The position numbers were made by a program, and so were the translations under genes. This document shows, piece by piece, positions 1 through 11,159 of a stretch of 64,000 nucleotides of DNA; the first letter of the stretch is position 1; each line of letters starts with the position of its first letter. The DNA lies in assembly GCA_900239685.1 (NCBI GenBank), contig OENT01000599.1, forward strand, positions 21,920 to 85,919, in the 5' to 3' direction. The stretch comes from Rotaria macrura. Its lineage: Eukaryota > Rotifera > Eurotatoria > Philodinida > Philodinidae. The notes beneath the pieces were generated by a model. The model searched no databases. It saw nothing but the letters and a program-made list of their open reading frames with translations, and was not told where the DNA came from.

Positions 1-1080
1 AACACAATAAGTGTCCTTCTCGGTTATGGCAATGGCTCTTTTACGGATCAAATGACATTTTCAACTGGTTATTGGCCAGTGTCTATAGGTGTTGGTGATT
101 TTAATACAGACACTCGACTAGATATTGTCGTTTCTAACAAAGGTGATAGTACAATAAGTGTCCTTCTCGGCTATGGCAATGGTTCTTTTGCCTATCAAAT
201 GACATTTTCAGCTGGTTATTTTCCAATGTCTGTAGGTGTTGGTGATTTTAATAACGACACTCGACTAGACGTTTTGGTTGCTAATTACTATGATAACACT
301 ATAAGTGTCCTTCTCAGTTTTGGAAATGGCTCTTTTACGGATCAAACGACATTTTCAACTGGTGTTGGGCCAGTGTCTGTAGCTGTTGGTGATTTTAATA
401 ATGACATTCGACTAGATATTGTCGTCGCTAATTCGAATGATAAAACAATAAATGTTCTGCTAGGGTATGTGTATGGATCATTTTTATACCAAATGATTCT
501 AAAGAGTGGGGCCGGATCTCGACCTAAGTCGTTGGCTGTAGGGGACTTGAACAAGGACAGCCAATTAGATATTGTAGTGACCAATGCAGGGACTAGTAGC
601 GTTGGCATTTTTCTGCAAAATAGCGATGGTTTTTTCTCGAATCAAATAACATATTCAACTGGCTCTATACCATGGTACGTGGCTGTGGGATATTTCAACA
701 ACGATTCTTCACTGGACATCGTTGTTGCTAATTATGGCAATGACAGCATTGGGATATTTCTTGGATATGGAAACGGTTCATTTTGCAGTCAGCAGTCTTT
801 CACGACAGGTACTGGTTCTCAACCAAAAGCGCTGGCTGTTGGGGATTTCAATGGTGACACTATACTAGATATTATCGTTTGCAATTCTGGCACCGACGCG
901 ATAGGCGTGCTGCCTGGGAACGGGGATGGAACTTTTGGTGACATTATTTCCTTTTCTATCGGCTATGCGTCTGAACCTTTTTTGATTTCTGTCGGTGATT
1001 TTAACAATGACGAAAAACTGGATTTTGCTGTAGCCAACGAATATTATGACAATTTAGAAATTTTCTTACAGTCTTGTTAA
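1..1080 (+). CDS. FG-GAP/VCBS repeat protein, C-terminal part (5' end outside window)
   Basis: The frame is open from base 1 and stops at 1078-1080, so the true start lies upstream; the Met at 52 is inside a repeat. Seven copies of a ~50-residue blade are visible, each with a [D/Y]xNxDxxLDxxVxN core (for example VGDFNNDTRLD), followed by an ISVLLGYGNGSF-like strand. This is the FG-GAP/VCBS pattern of extracellular beta-propellers, where the acidic DxNxD loop is a calcium site. The last blade ends only a few residues after its core, so this is the natural C-terminus. The first three blades are very alike at the DNA level, which suggests recent internal duplication. Such secreted or surface repeat proteins are a large family in bdelloids; ligand and role are unknown. 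No intron is seen in this part. Confidence 0.85.
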   Translation, partial: NTISVLLGYGNGSFTDQMTFSTGYWPVSIGVGDFNTDTRLDIVVSNKGDSTISVLLGYGNGSFAYQMTFSAGYFPMSVGVGDFNNDTRLDVLVANYYDNTISVLLSFGNGSFTDQTTFSTGVGPVSVAVGDFNNDIRLDIVVANSNDKTINVLLGYVYGSFLYQMILKSGAGSRPKSLAVGDLNKDSQLDIVVTNAGTSSVGIFLQNSDGFFSNQITYSTGSIPWYVAVGYFNNDSSLDIVVANYGNDSIGIFLGYGNGSFCSQQSFTTGTGSQPKALAVGDFNGDTILDIIVCNSGTDAIGVLPGNGDGTFGDIISFSIGYASEPFLISVGDFNNDEKLDFAVANEYYDNLEIFLQSC

Positions 1081-1592
1081 TACGCCAGCTTTTAGTTTGA
1101 GTAGTTGTTTTATGTTCCTACTATTTTCAACCTCCAACAGTTACTAGTAATAAATCTTTTGACTTTTTCTATATCTATCCCTTGCTTTATGTTCTTGTCT
1201 TAATCTTGGCTCATTATATCTGACTTAATGAAAATTTGATAAATTCTAATTTTGATTAAAGCTAGCATGGATACACGTAAAAGAAGTGGAGAATAGTAAA
1301 CAGGTGTCATTAAATTTATTTTGGTAATTTCTTCAATTATTCATGACAGATGAGCTGAAGGGTTTATGATGGTAAGTAGATTTTAACATGGAAACGCTAA
1401 GAGGAAAATTTTGAATGGTTTATAATTAAGAATAGTATTGCGACAGAATCGTTCAGTTATTTACGGATCACCCTGCGGTTAAATTTAAGATTGAGATTTT
1501 TCAAGTTCTATGAAAATTCATAGTATGTATATATAAAAGTCAAAATGTTAGATTCGTACGTCGATGCACTGTACAGATATAACAGATACCAG
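1081..1592. other. non-coding 3' flank of the FG-GAP gene
   Basis: AT-rich sequence with no convincing ORF, splice pattern or repeat. It presumably contains the 3' UTR of the upstream gene. Confidence 0.5.
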
Positions 1593-2037
1593 TACACTCT
1601 AAAAAACAAGAACTNAAGCTTGCAAATGTGTCGAAAGTTCCAAAAACAGAGTACAAAAATACACGGAACCTCTAAAGGATCTGATCGTGTTCCCGCAATT
1701 AGATCCTTTTTTCTTCAAAACCTTTTAAAGTTTGGTAGAGCAAAAAAATAGGTTCCGTAGGCAAACACGAAGCTTGAAAACTTTCGTATTAAATATAATG
1801 GTTTTATACCAGATCCTGTACGAAACCATGAGGTTTACGGAACCTTTTTTTTTCTCTACCGAACTTAAAAAGGTTTTGAAGAAAAAAGGATCTGATTGTG
1901 GGAACACGGTCAGACCCTTTAAAGGTTCCGTGTATTTTTGTATTAGTTTTTTTGAATTTTCAATACATTTGCAAGCTTTTTGTCATCTACCGAACCTTTT
2001 TGGGGGCGTTCGGTAAAGTTCTTTTGTTTAGACCGTA
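1593..2037. mobile_element. foldback MITE, TACACTCTAAAAAA-end family
   Basis: Two arms of roughly 150 bp are inverted copies: about 1616-1760 (AGCTTGCAAATGTG... to ...GGTTCCGTA) against about 1836-1978. The outer ends also match in reverse complement: TACACTCTAAAAAACAAG at 1593 against a TACGGTCTAAACAAAAG-type end finishing at 2037. The left arm lacks about 35 nt that the right arm has, exactly at the single N (1615), so the assembly probably collapsed part of the hairpin. No coding capacity. The same terminal sequence occurs at 46852-47117. Confidence 0.75.
1615..1615. other. assembly gap (single N)
   Basis: A lone N inside the left arm of the foldback. Sequence present in the right arm is missing here, so the N stands for an unresolved gap rather than one ambiguous base. 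Confidence 0.7.
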
Positions 2038-2856
2038 TATAACCACGCCGTTTCTATGAAAATTCGTAATTTTTTTGAGTTTTTTTTGTGCATCTCATTT
2101 TGTTGGTCGAAACTTAATCAAATCTTCATATTCTATATGCCAGTTGATAAGACAAAATCTAACCTACAAATTCATGAATGAAGCATTATTCGGTGTGCTA
2201 TATTGCTCAGATAAAGTCGAAATATAAAGTTCCGTCACATTTTTGTCAACGTAGTTTACAATCTTAGGGTCAAAAGAATATTAATCTGTCTCAGAAAAAT
2301 GAGAAAGGATTCTTATAGCGGGTGAAATACTGCATTCTTTCAAATGTGAATCAAATGAAAAACGTAGGATACTTCCAATGCACTTTTTTCAGTAAAATTA
2401 TTTTTCTTTTATACGCGTTGAAAGATTTCTTTTTGATATTGACTAAGCTGATCATCATCAAATATGAAATTAGGTATCATATTCCGATTTACTAAGAAAA
2501 ACTGGGTTGATTAGAACACCCTTCGCATGTTTTTAATAATCTTATAATGGTTCAATAGTGATTGTAATTTGCACTTATGAGTCCATCGCACAAGAACCAC
2601 CACCGATCGGTGTTGAATGGATAATTTTAGATTTCGATGAAAGATACTACATTTTGTAAAGCTAACAGTTCTCGGAATATAGCCACATTTTTAGACTAAA
2701 CGTATTAATTTTGACTAAGATATAATCCTTCGATTGATAGCATCTAAACTAGTCTTGTATCTATTTCATACACTTTTTTCAATTAACTACAAGTAAAGAG
2801 AATCGAAATCGATTCAGCAGACCGTACAGATTGAGGGATGGGCAACAACTTCAACG
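2038..2856. other. non-coding spacer between two mobile elements
   Basis: No ORF, intron signal or internal repeat that I can support. Confidence 0.5.
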
Positions 2857-4273
2857 GAGAGAAAAATGATCATTACTAGCGAAAAAATGCTTCCCAGGTC
2901 AAAAATGCTGCTCCAACATATAACATCTAAAACATATCACTCAAAATCGAGAGGCAAGCTCCCTGCTACCAAGACAACCCGTTTAAACGGGAAAACAATG
3001 ATTTAAAACGGAAAAATGCTTCACTTTTTTGGAAAAAAGCTCCAATCAGTAGGAATAATGCTAAATACAATGGAATAATGCTTTTCATCAGATAGGTTAC
3101 TTTATATGTTCGTAAGCGGAAAAATGAAATTCAATGGGAAAAATGATAATGTTCAGCGGAAAAGTGGTCCACTTCTTTGGAAAAATGCTCGAATCAATCG
3201 GAATAATACTAAATACAATGGAATAATGCTTTTCATCAGATAGGTTACTTTATATGTTCGTCAGCGGAAAAGTGAAATTTCTATGGGAAAAATGCGTTGG
3301 AAAAATGAAATCTCATTTTTCCGCTAGAGGAAAATTGCTTTTATGTCTGCTCTGACTTCAACTTATATGCACATTCCTCAGCGGAAAAATGAAAACGCAG
3401 CGGAAAAGTCGAAGTTTCTATGGGAAAAATGCTGTGGAAAAACGAAATATCACTTTTCCTATAGAAGAAAAATTTATTCGAAAAGAATATTAACTTGTCT
3501 GAATATCGAGGGAAGGGTTATTCATAATTTTAGTGGCGTTTGTGGTACGAAACACATCCCGCGTAAGTTCATATATGAAGAAATTATCAAGTTATGCGAA
3601 GGGGAATATTCTTACTTATAGTAATGTAGTTTTCCTAGGTTGAATTTTGTTTTGTTTAATAGCATAATATTTTTTGCTGAGTGTTGGCCATATTTTTGAA
3701 GAACTTGCATTGGTTTCGTTTTGATCTACCGTGTGCGAATGTTTCATGTGTCACGTTTGTGTAGAAGACAATTGGTTTCACGGTCAATAATATCTTTTAT
3801 TGACTTCAAAGAGAATAGAAACAACGAGGGAAAAAATTAAAAGAAACGAACGAGGCTTATAGCTGTAACTGACTTTTCAAAGAAAGACATATATATATAT
3901 ATACATAAATAGATAGGAATGTATAACTATATATCAAGATGAGTCACGCAACTAAGTCCTAACAGAAAGAAAACAGAAAGATGTATTACAATGGAAATGT
4001 GATCACTACATTACAGAATGTGTTTTATTTTATTTGATATTATGTTTTCTTTCTAGGAGCGCTGTTTCATGCCTCCAAGCTATTTTCCTATTTATCTTGA
4101 TAATTTCTTCAATTATTTTCATTTTATTCTATACAAGAAAGTTGATTATACATGCGCGGTGCACACGTGGACATATATTTAGATAGTTTATCGTCGTGTA
4201 TACACAGAAAGGAAAGAAAATTCATTTTTGACCTGAACGACATTTTTCCGCTAGAAATGATCATTTATCTCAC
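2857..4273. mobile_element. non-autonomous element with ~50-bp inverted termini and GCGGAAAAATG repeats
   Basis: The left end (2859-2907: GAGAAAAATGATCATT, then CTAGCG, then AGGTCAAAAATG) is mirrored at the right end (about 4222-4272) with few differences. The left third is packed with degenerate copies of a GCGGAAAAATG word in direct and inverted form, including a ~100-bp block duplicated at about 3031-3130 and 3179-3280. No transposase is visible; the 92-codon ORF at 3343-3621 runs through the repeats and resembles nothing I know. The flanks show no obvious target duplication. Class is undetermined. Confidence 0.65.
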
Positions 4274-5660
4274 CGATCGATTTTTTGTCTACTGCTGTAC
4301 AGATTGTTCAACTTTAGATATCTAATACACTTATACATCTACCCACCAATACTTCTCGTGCGATGTTAGAAGCGGCAACTCGCTTCTGTCTGTCCGACTC
4401 TATCAATTAGTACAATCACCATAGGCATTTCTACCATCGTTATCATCATGTGTAGTATAAACATGGTCATTTGTATTAAGTTTTACAGAGAGGCTGACCG
4501 ACAAATAGACATAGTTGAATTTCCGTTTCTACTATCCCTATATCAACCTATTTTGACGATATTTCCCTAATATTTCATACTGTTCTGCAATTTTAATCGG
4601 AGATAAACTTTGAGATATACAGTTTAATTATTTTATATGAAATGTCCAATTCATGATCACCCGCCATTGAAATTTCTAATTCAGCTTTATTTTTCTTATA
4701 GATTAGGTTCAAAGATATGCTAGCTTATCATATTATGTTACTGGATAAATTAAATAGAATTCTTATCAACTTGTGCCCATAGACTGCTCATTTAAGTACT
4801 ATGCTTGGAAACAAAATTGAAAGATGGAAGCCATGGAATATCTGGGAACACTGATAAGTTATAAGAGACTGTTTCAATATATCATCATGATGACTGTTCC
4901 AACCAATTTTTTGATTAACTGAAACTCTAATTTATTTTTGTGGATCCTTTGAAGCTGTAGCACAAGTTTAAGAATATGAACAATAAAAACTTAAAAATTT
5001 GAATGATTTCTTTTGTTCATCTAAGGGTGGAAAAAAACTGAATAGAGAGATCAATGTGTGAGATGGGGTTAAAAAGCAACTGAGAAAAAGAGTAGTTATT
5101 GATTGAGATCTTTTATTTTCCGCAATTCTTCAGAATGAACCATAGGTCCGTAAGTTTTATCCTCAAAATCACCAGCATAGGGATCTAATGTCAAAGAACG
5201 ATACTAAGAGATACGGTGGAAAACTGACAGTATTCACCGGTCAACTCTTAATGTATCGATAACGTTAAATGTATCCTTTGTTTTTAAGCGAAAGGAATTT
5301 TTTGAATAAGACTACAAAGCAGAGAGAACTTCTGTTACAATCCGAATTTTTCTGATTCTTGAAAATGGTTTCAAGTGTTGTAAACTCGTTTGGGATTTGT
5401 CAGAGGTGGGCATCTTAGTTCACATTTAAGCTGCGATCATATACCACTGTCATTCACTACACTCGTTTACGTTCATTGTAACCGTCAATCATATTTAAAA
5501 CGTATATTATCTTACATGTAAAGGATAGAACTTTTAGACTATGGGTGTGGATGAGTGTACTTGTAAAGAGACATATACAAACAGTTCGGCCTCATCCATC
5601 CCTCCTGCCACCTCCCCCTTACACACACGCAAGTTTAAAATCCCACGTTTTTAAAAACTT
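4274..5660. other. non-coding, no feature recognised
   Basis: AT-rich intergenic sequence. A short GGGTGTGGATGAGTGT run near 5542 and a C-rich ACACACACGC stretch near 5620 are degenerate telomere-like or simple repeats. No coding signal. Confidence 0.45.
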
Positions 5661-5664
5661 TTAG

Positions 5665-6060
5665 TTAGTCTTTCATCCAAAAACTTATTTTCTTTTGATA
5701 CTTTACCAGCGGGAGAGTTTGAGGCGAATTAAGTTCACCCATGTAATCTAAAAACGCATTTTCGACGCGGATAGATGCGTTATTGTTGCAAACAGCGACA
5801 TTCTGATGCGTTTCTATGGGGCAGGATTCTGACAACACTGCTAAACGCATCCAGAACCTGTCGTCTAAACGCGTTCAGAACGATTTCGGTCGTTCATAAC
5901 TACTAATCAAAATAAATTTGTATACACGCGTTTAAATGGTAGTTTGGAATGCGTTTGTAATCGTTCTAGAAAAGCAGAAGTTATTGATACGGCACGGAAA
6001 TCCCTAACGCGCTCAGATGCGTGTCAATAACTCATGTGCGAATCCGTTTGCATACACTTA
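5665..6060. repeat. ACGCGTT-motif-rich segment
   Basis: At least ten copies of AACGCG/ATGCGTTT-type words lie in both orientations within 400 bp, unlike the AT-rich flanks. The same word dominates 7338-7500 and the foldback at 18700-19058, so this is probably a decayed copy of one repeat family. The 61-codon minus ORF here is a by-product. Confidence 0.5.
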
Positions 6061-6290
6061 GGTCGCATTATACTCTGAACATTGTGTCAGGATTGAAAGT
6101 TCCTAATCGTCTTCAAGTAAAAGCGTCTTCTATTAATGAAAACAATGAAATCTACTACTCTGTGTACTTAAATTGACTTAATAAAATTACCACAATGTAT
6201 TTCAGAATGCATAAGATGTTGGGAAAGAAGTGGCTTTTTCATCGAAATATCAGTCTTTGGAGTTACGCATTTTTAATCAACAAGGTAAAT

Positions 6291-6713
6291 TATATCTTGG
6301 ATATACAAGTAAACAGGAGTCCCACAAGATCTATTGTGATAGGTATGCTATTCAGATTCGAAGAATGACTCAGCATCCTGTATTATCGCTCAGTTTTGAA
6401 AATGAAAATGAATGTTTCTTTTATTCTCTACGAAAAAATGATTAGTATTTTTCTTTTTGAAGAAAAGAAAATTAAGAAGAAAGCATTTTTTTGAGCTTAA
6501 GTNATATCTTGGATATACAAGTAAACAGGAGTCCCACAAGATCTATTGTGATAGGTATGCTATTCAGATTCGAAGAATGACTCAGCATCCTGTATTATCG
6601 CTCAGTTTTGAAAATGAAAATGAATGTTTCTTTTATTCTCTACGAAAAAATTATTAGTATTTTTCTTTTTGAAGAAAAGAAAATTAAGAAAAACGCATTT
6701 TTTTGAGCTTAAG
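6291..6713. repeat. 210-bp near-identical direct duplication joined by N
   Basis: Bases 6291-6502 and 6504-6713 are the same sequence with only a few substitutions, separated by one N at 6503. A duplication whose junction is exactly an N is what an unmerged contig overlap leaves, so it may not exist in the genome. The two ORFs that read through it (6230-6445 and 6457-6657) are therefore one sequence seen twice and show no recognisable domain. Confidence 0.75.
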
Positions 6714-7337
6714 TCTTTGATTTAATTTTCTGCGAATTTCTTGTAAAACTAAAAATATGCAGTTAAAAAACGTAGCGACAAGAGTTTCCTTTTACACTTT
6801 CCACAGAAAAATTTTATTCGTAATCGTAATCGTATATTCTTCTATTATTAGGTAGGAGAAAAGGCATAATAAGTAATTCTACACAGTCTAATTTTCTATT
6901 CACGTATCGCACAAAGAGGTCATTTTTCTATAAAATTTATTTACTTTTTGAGCATTAAGGAATTAAATTGGTTTTTCTTGGTTTTAAAAAAACCGATGTA
7001 GCTCTTTCGTGATACCGTTTATATAGGCTTTTTATTTACATTAATTTCACAAAAGAAAAATAATGTAGTAACCGACTTTTGCATGCGAGAAATCTTGTAG
7101 AAACACTCATTCATATAATTCATGAACATAATATCATTATCAATTGGTGTATGGTTCAATGGATGCTATGTCTGGTGTGTAATCGATGGATCATGGGTTC
7201 AAATCTTAGTTCAAGCTGTTGCTAAAAACAATTTCCAGTCTGTTGCTCAAAGTGTTTGAATGCTATATCATAGTACGCCATATCATGTTAGTTCGATCCT
7301 ATCTCTCGGCATTAGCTGTTTTTTTAAAGTTTTTGCA

Positions 7338-7500
7338 TAGTACTAAACGCGTTGGAGCGCGTCAGTGTATACGCGTTCAGACGCACATTCAATCTTTCAA
7401 ACGCGTTAGCACCCTCGAAAATGTTGCATTTTGGACGAATCCTGACGCGTTCAGTGATATTAATCCGAAACGCTCGGAGACGCGTCAAAAATCGAAAAAT
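7338..7500. repeat. ACGCGTT-motif-rich segment, second copy
   Basis: Dense AAACGCGTT, ACGCGTTCAGACGC and GACGCGTC words in both orientations. Related in composition to 5665-6060 and 18700-19058 but too diverged to align confidently. Confidence 0.45.
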
Positions 7501-7726
7501 GGTTACATGGGCATGTTTGAACAATATGGCTTCAATCACTAGTAGGAAGGCACTTCTCCGGCGCGTCGATTTCTTTTGGTTCCTTTCTAATCAATATAGG
7601 TGCGAGAGGAATGGACGTCTGATTTCAACTTCCAAGGTGAAATTCTCAATAGGAAGCCATAGTGCAAGCATTTCGATTTCTACTGGCTATATATCCATTT
7701 GCCTACATCGTAGAAAGAGTATGCAG

Positions 7727-7906
7727 AATAATAAACGAAAAAAGCGTTTTTGATATGATAATAATCAAAAGAGAGTTTATGAATTTGCAATGGGGCATAA
7801 ACTCTTTTTTTCGAAAATGATTCAGAGAAGATTTTCTCAAATTTTTAAAAAATGGAAAAAAGGGTTTATGTCCCGTTACAAATTCATCAACCCCTCTTTT
7901 AAAGTT
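7727..7906. mobile_element. short foldback MITE, related to 51079-51314
   Basis: About 45-bp arms are inverted: around 7770-7810 (GAATTTGCAATGGGGCATAA, then ACTCTTTTTTT) against around 7857-7906. The lead-in AATAATAAACGAAAAAAGCG also precedes the element at 51.1 kb, and the arms of the two are similar, which marks a dispersed family. Confidence 0.6.
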
Positions 7907-7976
7907 TACCCACTTAAAAATCTGACTACGTATATTTTTGCAAGGGGCATATTAGTGATATTATCACTGAGATGGG

Positions 7977-8009
7977 TATGAGCGTGGGTGTGGGTGTGGG
8001 TGTGGTCAT
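7977..8009 (+). repeat. interstitial telomere-like (TGTGGG)n run
   Basis: Several consecutive GGTGTG/GTGTGGGT units. TGTGGG is the telomeric hexamer reported for bdelloid rotifers; here the run lies between ordinary non-coding DNA and close to an ACGCGTT-type repeat. Confidence 0.6.
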
Positions 8010-8389
8010 CCCTTTTATCTCGACTGTGTTGTGGCATTCATTGATGCATACGCAGGGGCTCGTAGTGAAGTAAGAGCAAGCAAATGCACATTCCTCCACA
8101 CCAATGCTTCAGTAACTCAGGAAAAAAATACGTACAAATTTAATGACACACCATGAGTCTATGGGGAATTCCATTTCAAACTGAAGTCAACAAAAAAACA
8201 CTTCTACTCTCAAAGCCAGGAGGTTTCCTGAAATCGGAATTGAATCACACTTGCCCAATTGACATAACTCCGACCAATTCCATTCCTGGAAGAATAGAAC
8301 TCTTCTACATGATTCAACTAGGGACCAATGACAATAGCACTGGCAAGCATTATCAAATGAATTCCGGATACGAAAGAACGTGAATAACT

Positions 8390-9010
8390 AATGAATTTAG
8401 ATGAATTCTGAATTCTGAATTTATGCATACATGTATTTATCCTATTGTTGTGTTCCTTTCTTGGATCGTGCGACCATGGTATATAGGAGGTCTAACTGAA
8501 TTCAGATGAATTCTGAATAATAAATTCCTGTATACGTGTAAATAAACTATGCGTGTGTTTCTTTTTTGGACAGGGATCCAGGGGTTCTAGTGGGCCCTTT
8601 TGAGTTCAGATGAATTTTGAATTCATATATACATGAAAAGACACTGTGGGTGTGCTTTTTTGACCTGGGGTTCATTGAGTCTAGGGGGTTTATCTGAATT
8701 CACACGAATTCTGAATTCTAAGTTCATACATACATGTATTTATGCTATGGCTGTGTTTTTTTTGGCGGGAGTTCTAGCGGGTATACGGTGTCTAAGTTAA
8801 TTCGGATGAATTCTAAATTCTGAATTCATATATACAAGTACATATAGTATGGATGTGTTTCTTTTTTCGCCCGGGGCTATGCAGGGTCCAGGCGGTCTAT
8901 CTGAATTCATATACATGGGAATTTATGCTATGAGTGTGGTGTTTTTTCACGGGGTGTAGCGAGTCGAGGGTGTCTATCTGAATTCATAATCCATATAAAC
9001 ATGCAAATAC
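8390..9010 (+). repeat. satellite-like tandem array, ~78-104 bp unit, seven copies
   Basis: Units start at about 8396, 8498, 8601, 8696, 8800, 8903 and 8981. Each opens with a TGAATTCAGATGAATTCTGA-like sequence, continues with ATACATGTATTTATGCTATG and a TGTGTTTCTTTTTTG tract, and ends with a GGGGT-rich part. Copies differ by many substitutions and small indels, so the array is old. It ends next to a GTGTATGGGTGTGGGTGG run. Confidence 0.8.
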
Positions 9011-9017
9011 ACTATGC

Positions 9018-9034
9018 GTGTATGGGTGTGGGTG
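9018..9034 (+). repeat. telomere-like GTGGG run at end of satellite
   Basis: GTATGGGTGTGGGTGGG directly follows the last satellite unit. A similar GGGTGTGGGTGTCGGTG lies at about 9695-9712. Confidence 0.45.
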
Positions 9035-10929
9035 GGTTTGAATCCGAGTTTCTGCGTGTGCCAAAAATAAATGACATTGAAACCCACCGCGACACCAGGC
9101 TCGCGCGACTTCTCATATCTAGGGAAGATTGAACCACTTTTGATTCTTGTTGCAGGAGACGTTTTTGTATTCTGTTATAGGAAAACCATTGGTTTAAAAT
9201 TGCGAAAGAAAATGGTTGGATGAAGACAACAGCCTGGTGACTGGTAAAGACGATTTGGCTGGATACACGAACAGACAAGGTGTTTTGACACTTCACCAGC
9301 AATTTTAATGCCTGAAAGACTTTTGGATAGATGACTTTGCACAACTTGATGAATTCTGTTAGGCCATAAGTAAATCTGTTGAGAACCGTTTTTGCCAGAT
9401 TTTTAAACTAAGAGCAGTCTAATTTGGAGAGATTTCTTGATAGCATGAGAATGCTAAATCTGGCAAAACCCTGTTTGAAATAATATGCCTTCAGAACAAA
9501 AGTCATTACGTCACATACTATTAATGGACTTGTTGGCTCTTTTAAAAGCACAAGAAACTTTATTCCTGAATAAAAAAGATCAGAAAGTACATACAATATT
9601 GAAACTGTGTTAACACCGAATGTCTAAAGATGAAACTTCATCGAGTGTTGTGTAGATAAAACTATCCAAAAGAGAAGGATTGTATCAGTTGGAGAGGGTG
9701 TGGGTGTCGGTGTGTGTGAGTTCATCTTGTTCTGCTTTACAAGCACGCCAACATCCTGAAAATATCTCCTATATGTATATTGTTACTGATAGTATCGAGC
9801 TTGTAATCATGCTGACACAGAAAATACAATATTATCTGAATGACTATTGGTGCACAAAGGTGTTTTACATCATAACATCTAAAGTTTTTCCAGTGAAAAA
9901 TCATTCTTTCCCGAGAAGCCTTTCCGCTGACTACGAAACTAGCTGGGAATTTCCAGAAACTTGGTTATATTTTGGATTTCGTAACTCAAATTCCCTTCAG
10001 TGGAACCGTATCAAATATCGTTATTTTTCAAAGAGACCTTTCTCTGATAGGAAAACAAGACAAAACATTTTGACTTTCTGACTTCAGACCTGAATTTTCG
10101 CTCTCCGACTTTGCCGATTAAATCTTAATAGAAGAGCCGTAGAATATCCACCAATGTTCTTTGACTTGCTACAAGCAGAAAGATTTTTTTTTCATATGGC
10201 CCTCCCGCCTCTTTATAGAGCGAAAGAAAGCTCGTCTTTGATCACTCCAATTCCAGTTTAATAGAGGCTCATATCGAAAAACTCATAAAGGGTTAAGATT
10301 TCAAACTATGGAAAAGCTGCAGCAAAAATCTATTAAAACACCGAAAAATATAAAAAATTAACAAATCTCTCATATATGTTTATCGATCTATACGTATAGA
10401 TGCATGAAGACAACCACATTTAATTTCAAATGATTCTCTCTACAGTCGACGGAATGAAGGAACTTCGCTTGAAGTTCATCAACCTGTTTGAAACTAGGAA
10501 TCTAATCGACTTCCAGTCTGTTGAAAATGCTCTTGTATTTTCCCAATTACTATCTCAGGCCGTGTGATATGAGCAGCTAATTAGAGACAAATGAAGGAAT
10601 GATGAATATGAAAATATTACGGTCGATCAAGTAACTAGAATATCAATGCTGTGAACCTCCTATTTTAGATGCTTAACCAAACTGCATGCTACTACAATCT
10701 TATCTACAGAAAGTGAAACATTTTCATTGTGTCATGGAATAAAGGCACAAAACTTAGTATTATACTATTATCATCATTACAGTATCCAGGAGGCGAATGC
10801 TTACCAAATATTCTAAAGGATGAGAAAGTATATGTATGTTGGTAGGAAAGAGGCTATGATCATAAAAACGAACCCACACCGGATACATATATCTCACGCC
10901 AACTCACTCTCAACCCACGTATACCTAGC
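9035..10929. other. non-coding, no feature recognised
   Basis: Open frames up to 133 codons occur here (for example 9680-10081 plus strand and 9012-9344 minus strand) but none shows a domain, a compositional signature or splice sites that extend it. A GTGTGGGTGTCGG run sits at about 9697. Confidence 0.45.
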
Positions 10930-11100
10930 ACGCGATCGGCTGAATTCCCCACCATCGGAAACCTATTGACCGATTGCCCGACCAAGAAAATTTGGGATTG
11001 ACTGAAATTCCCTCCCTCAAAATCCTATTGGCCGGCTGCCCGATCAAGAAAATATGTGATTGGCTAAATTCCCACCCTTGAAATCCTTTTGGTCTAATGA
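10930..11100 (+). repeat. tandem repeat, ~60-bp unit, about 2.5 copies
   Basis: The phrase CGATTGCCCGACCAAGAAAA, then GATTG, CTGAAATTCCC and AATCCTATTGG recurs three times with substitutions. GC content is higher than the surroundings. Confidence 0.65.
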
Positions 11101-11159
11101 GGAATCGAAAACAATTTGAAAATTAGGGAAACAACGGAAGATTAGCACATCAACGCATA

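Noticed and set aside
3343..3621. 92-codon ORF inside the 1.4-kb element
   Set aside because: It overlaps GGAAAAATG repeats and shows no transposase feature.
7146..7215. tRNA-like pair of boxes (TGGTTCAATGG and GGGTTCAAATC) on the plus strand
   Set aside because: Spacing is plausible but the T-stem and anticodon stem do not pair properly, and no terminator follows closely; too weak to list as an RNA gene.
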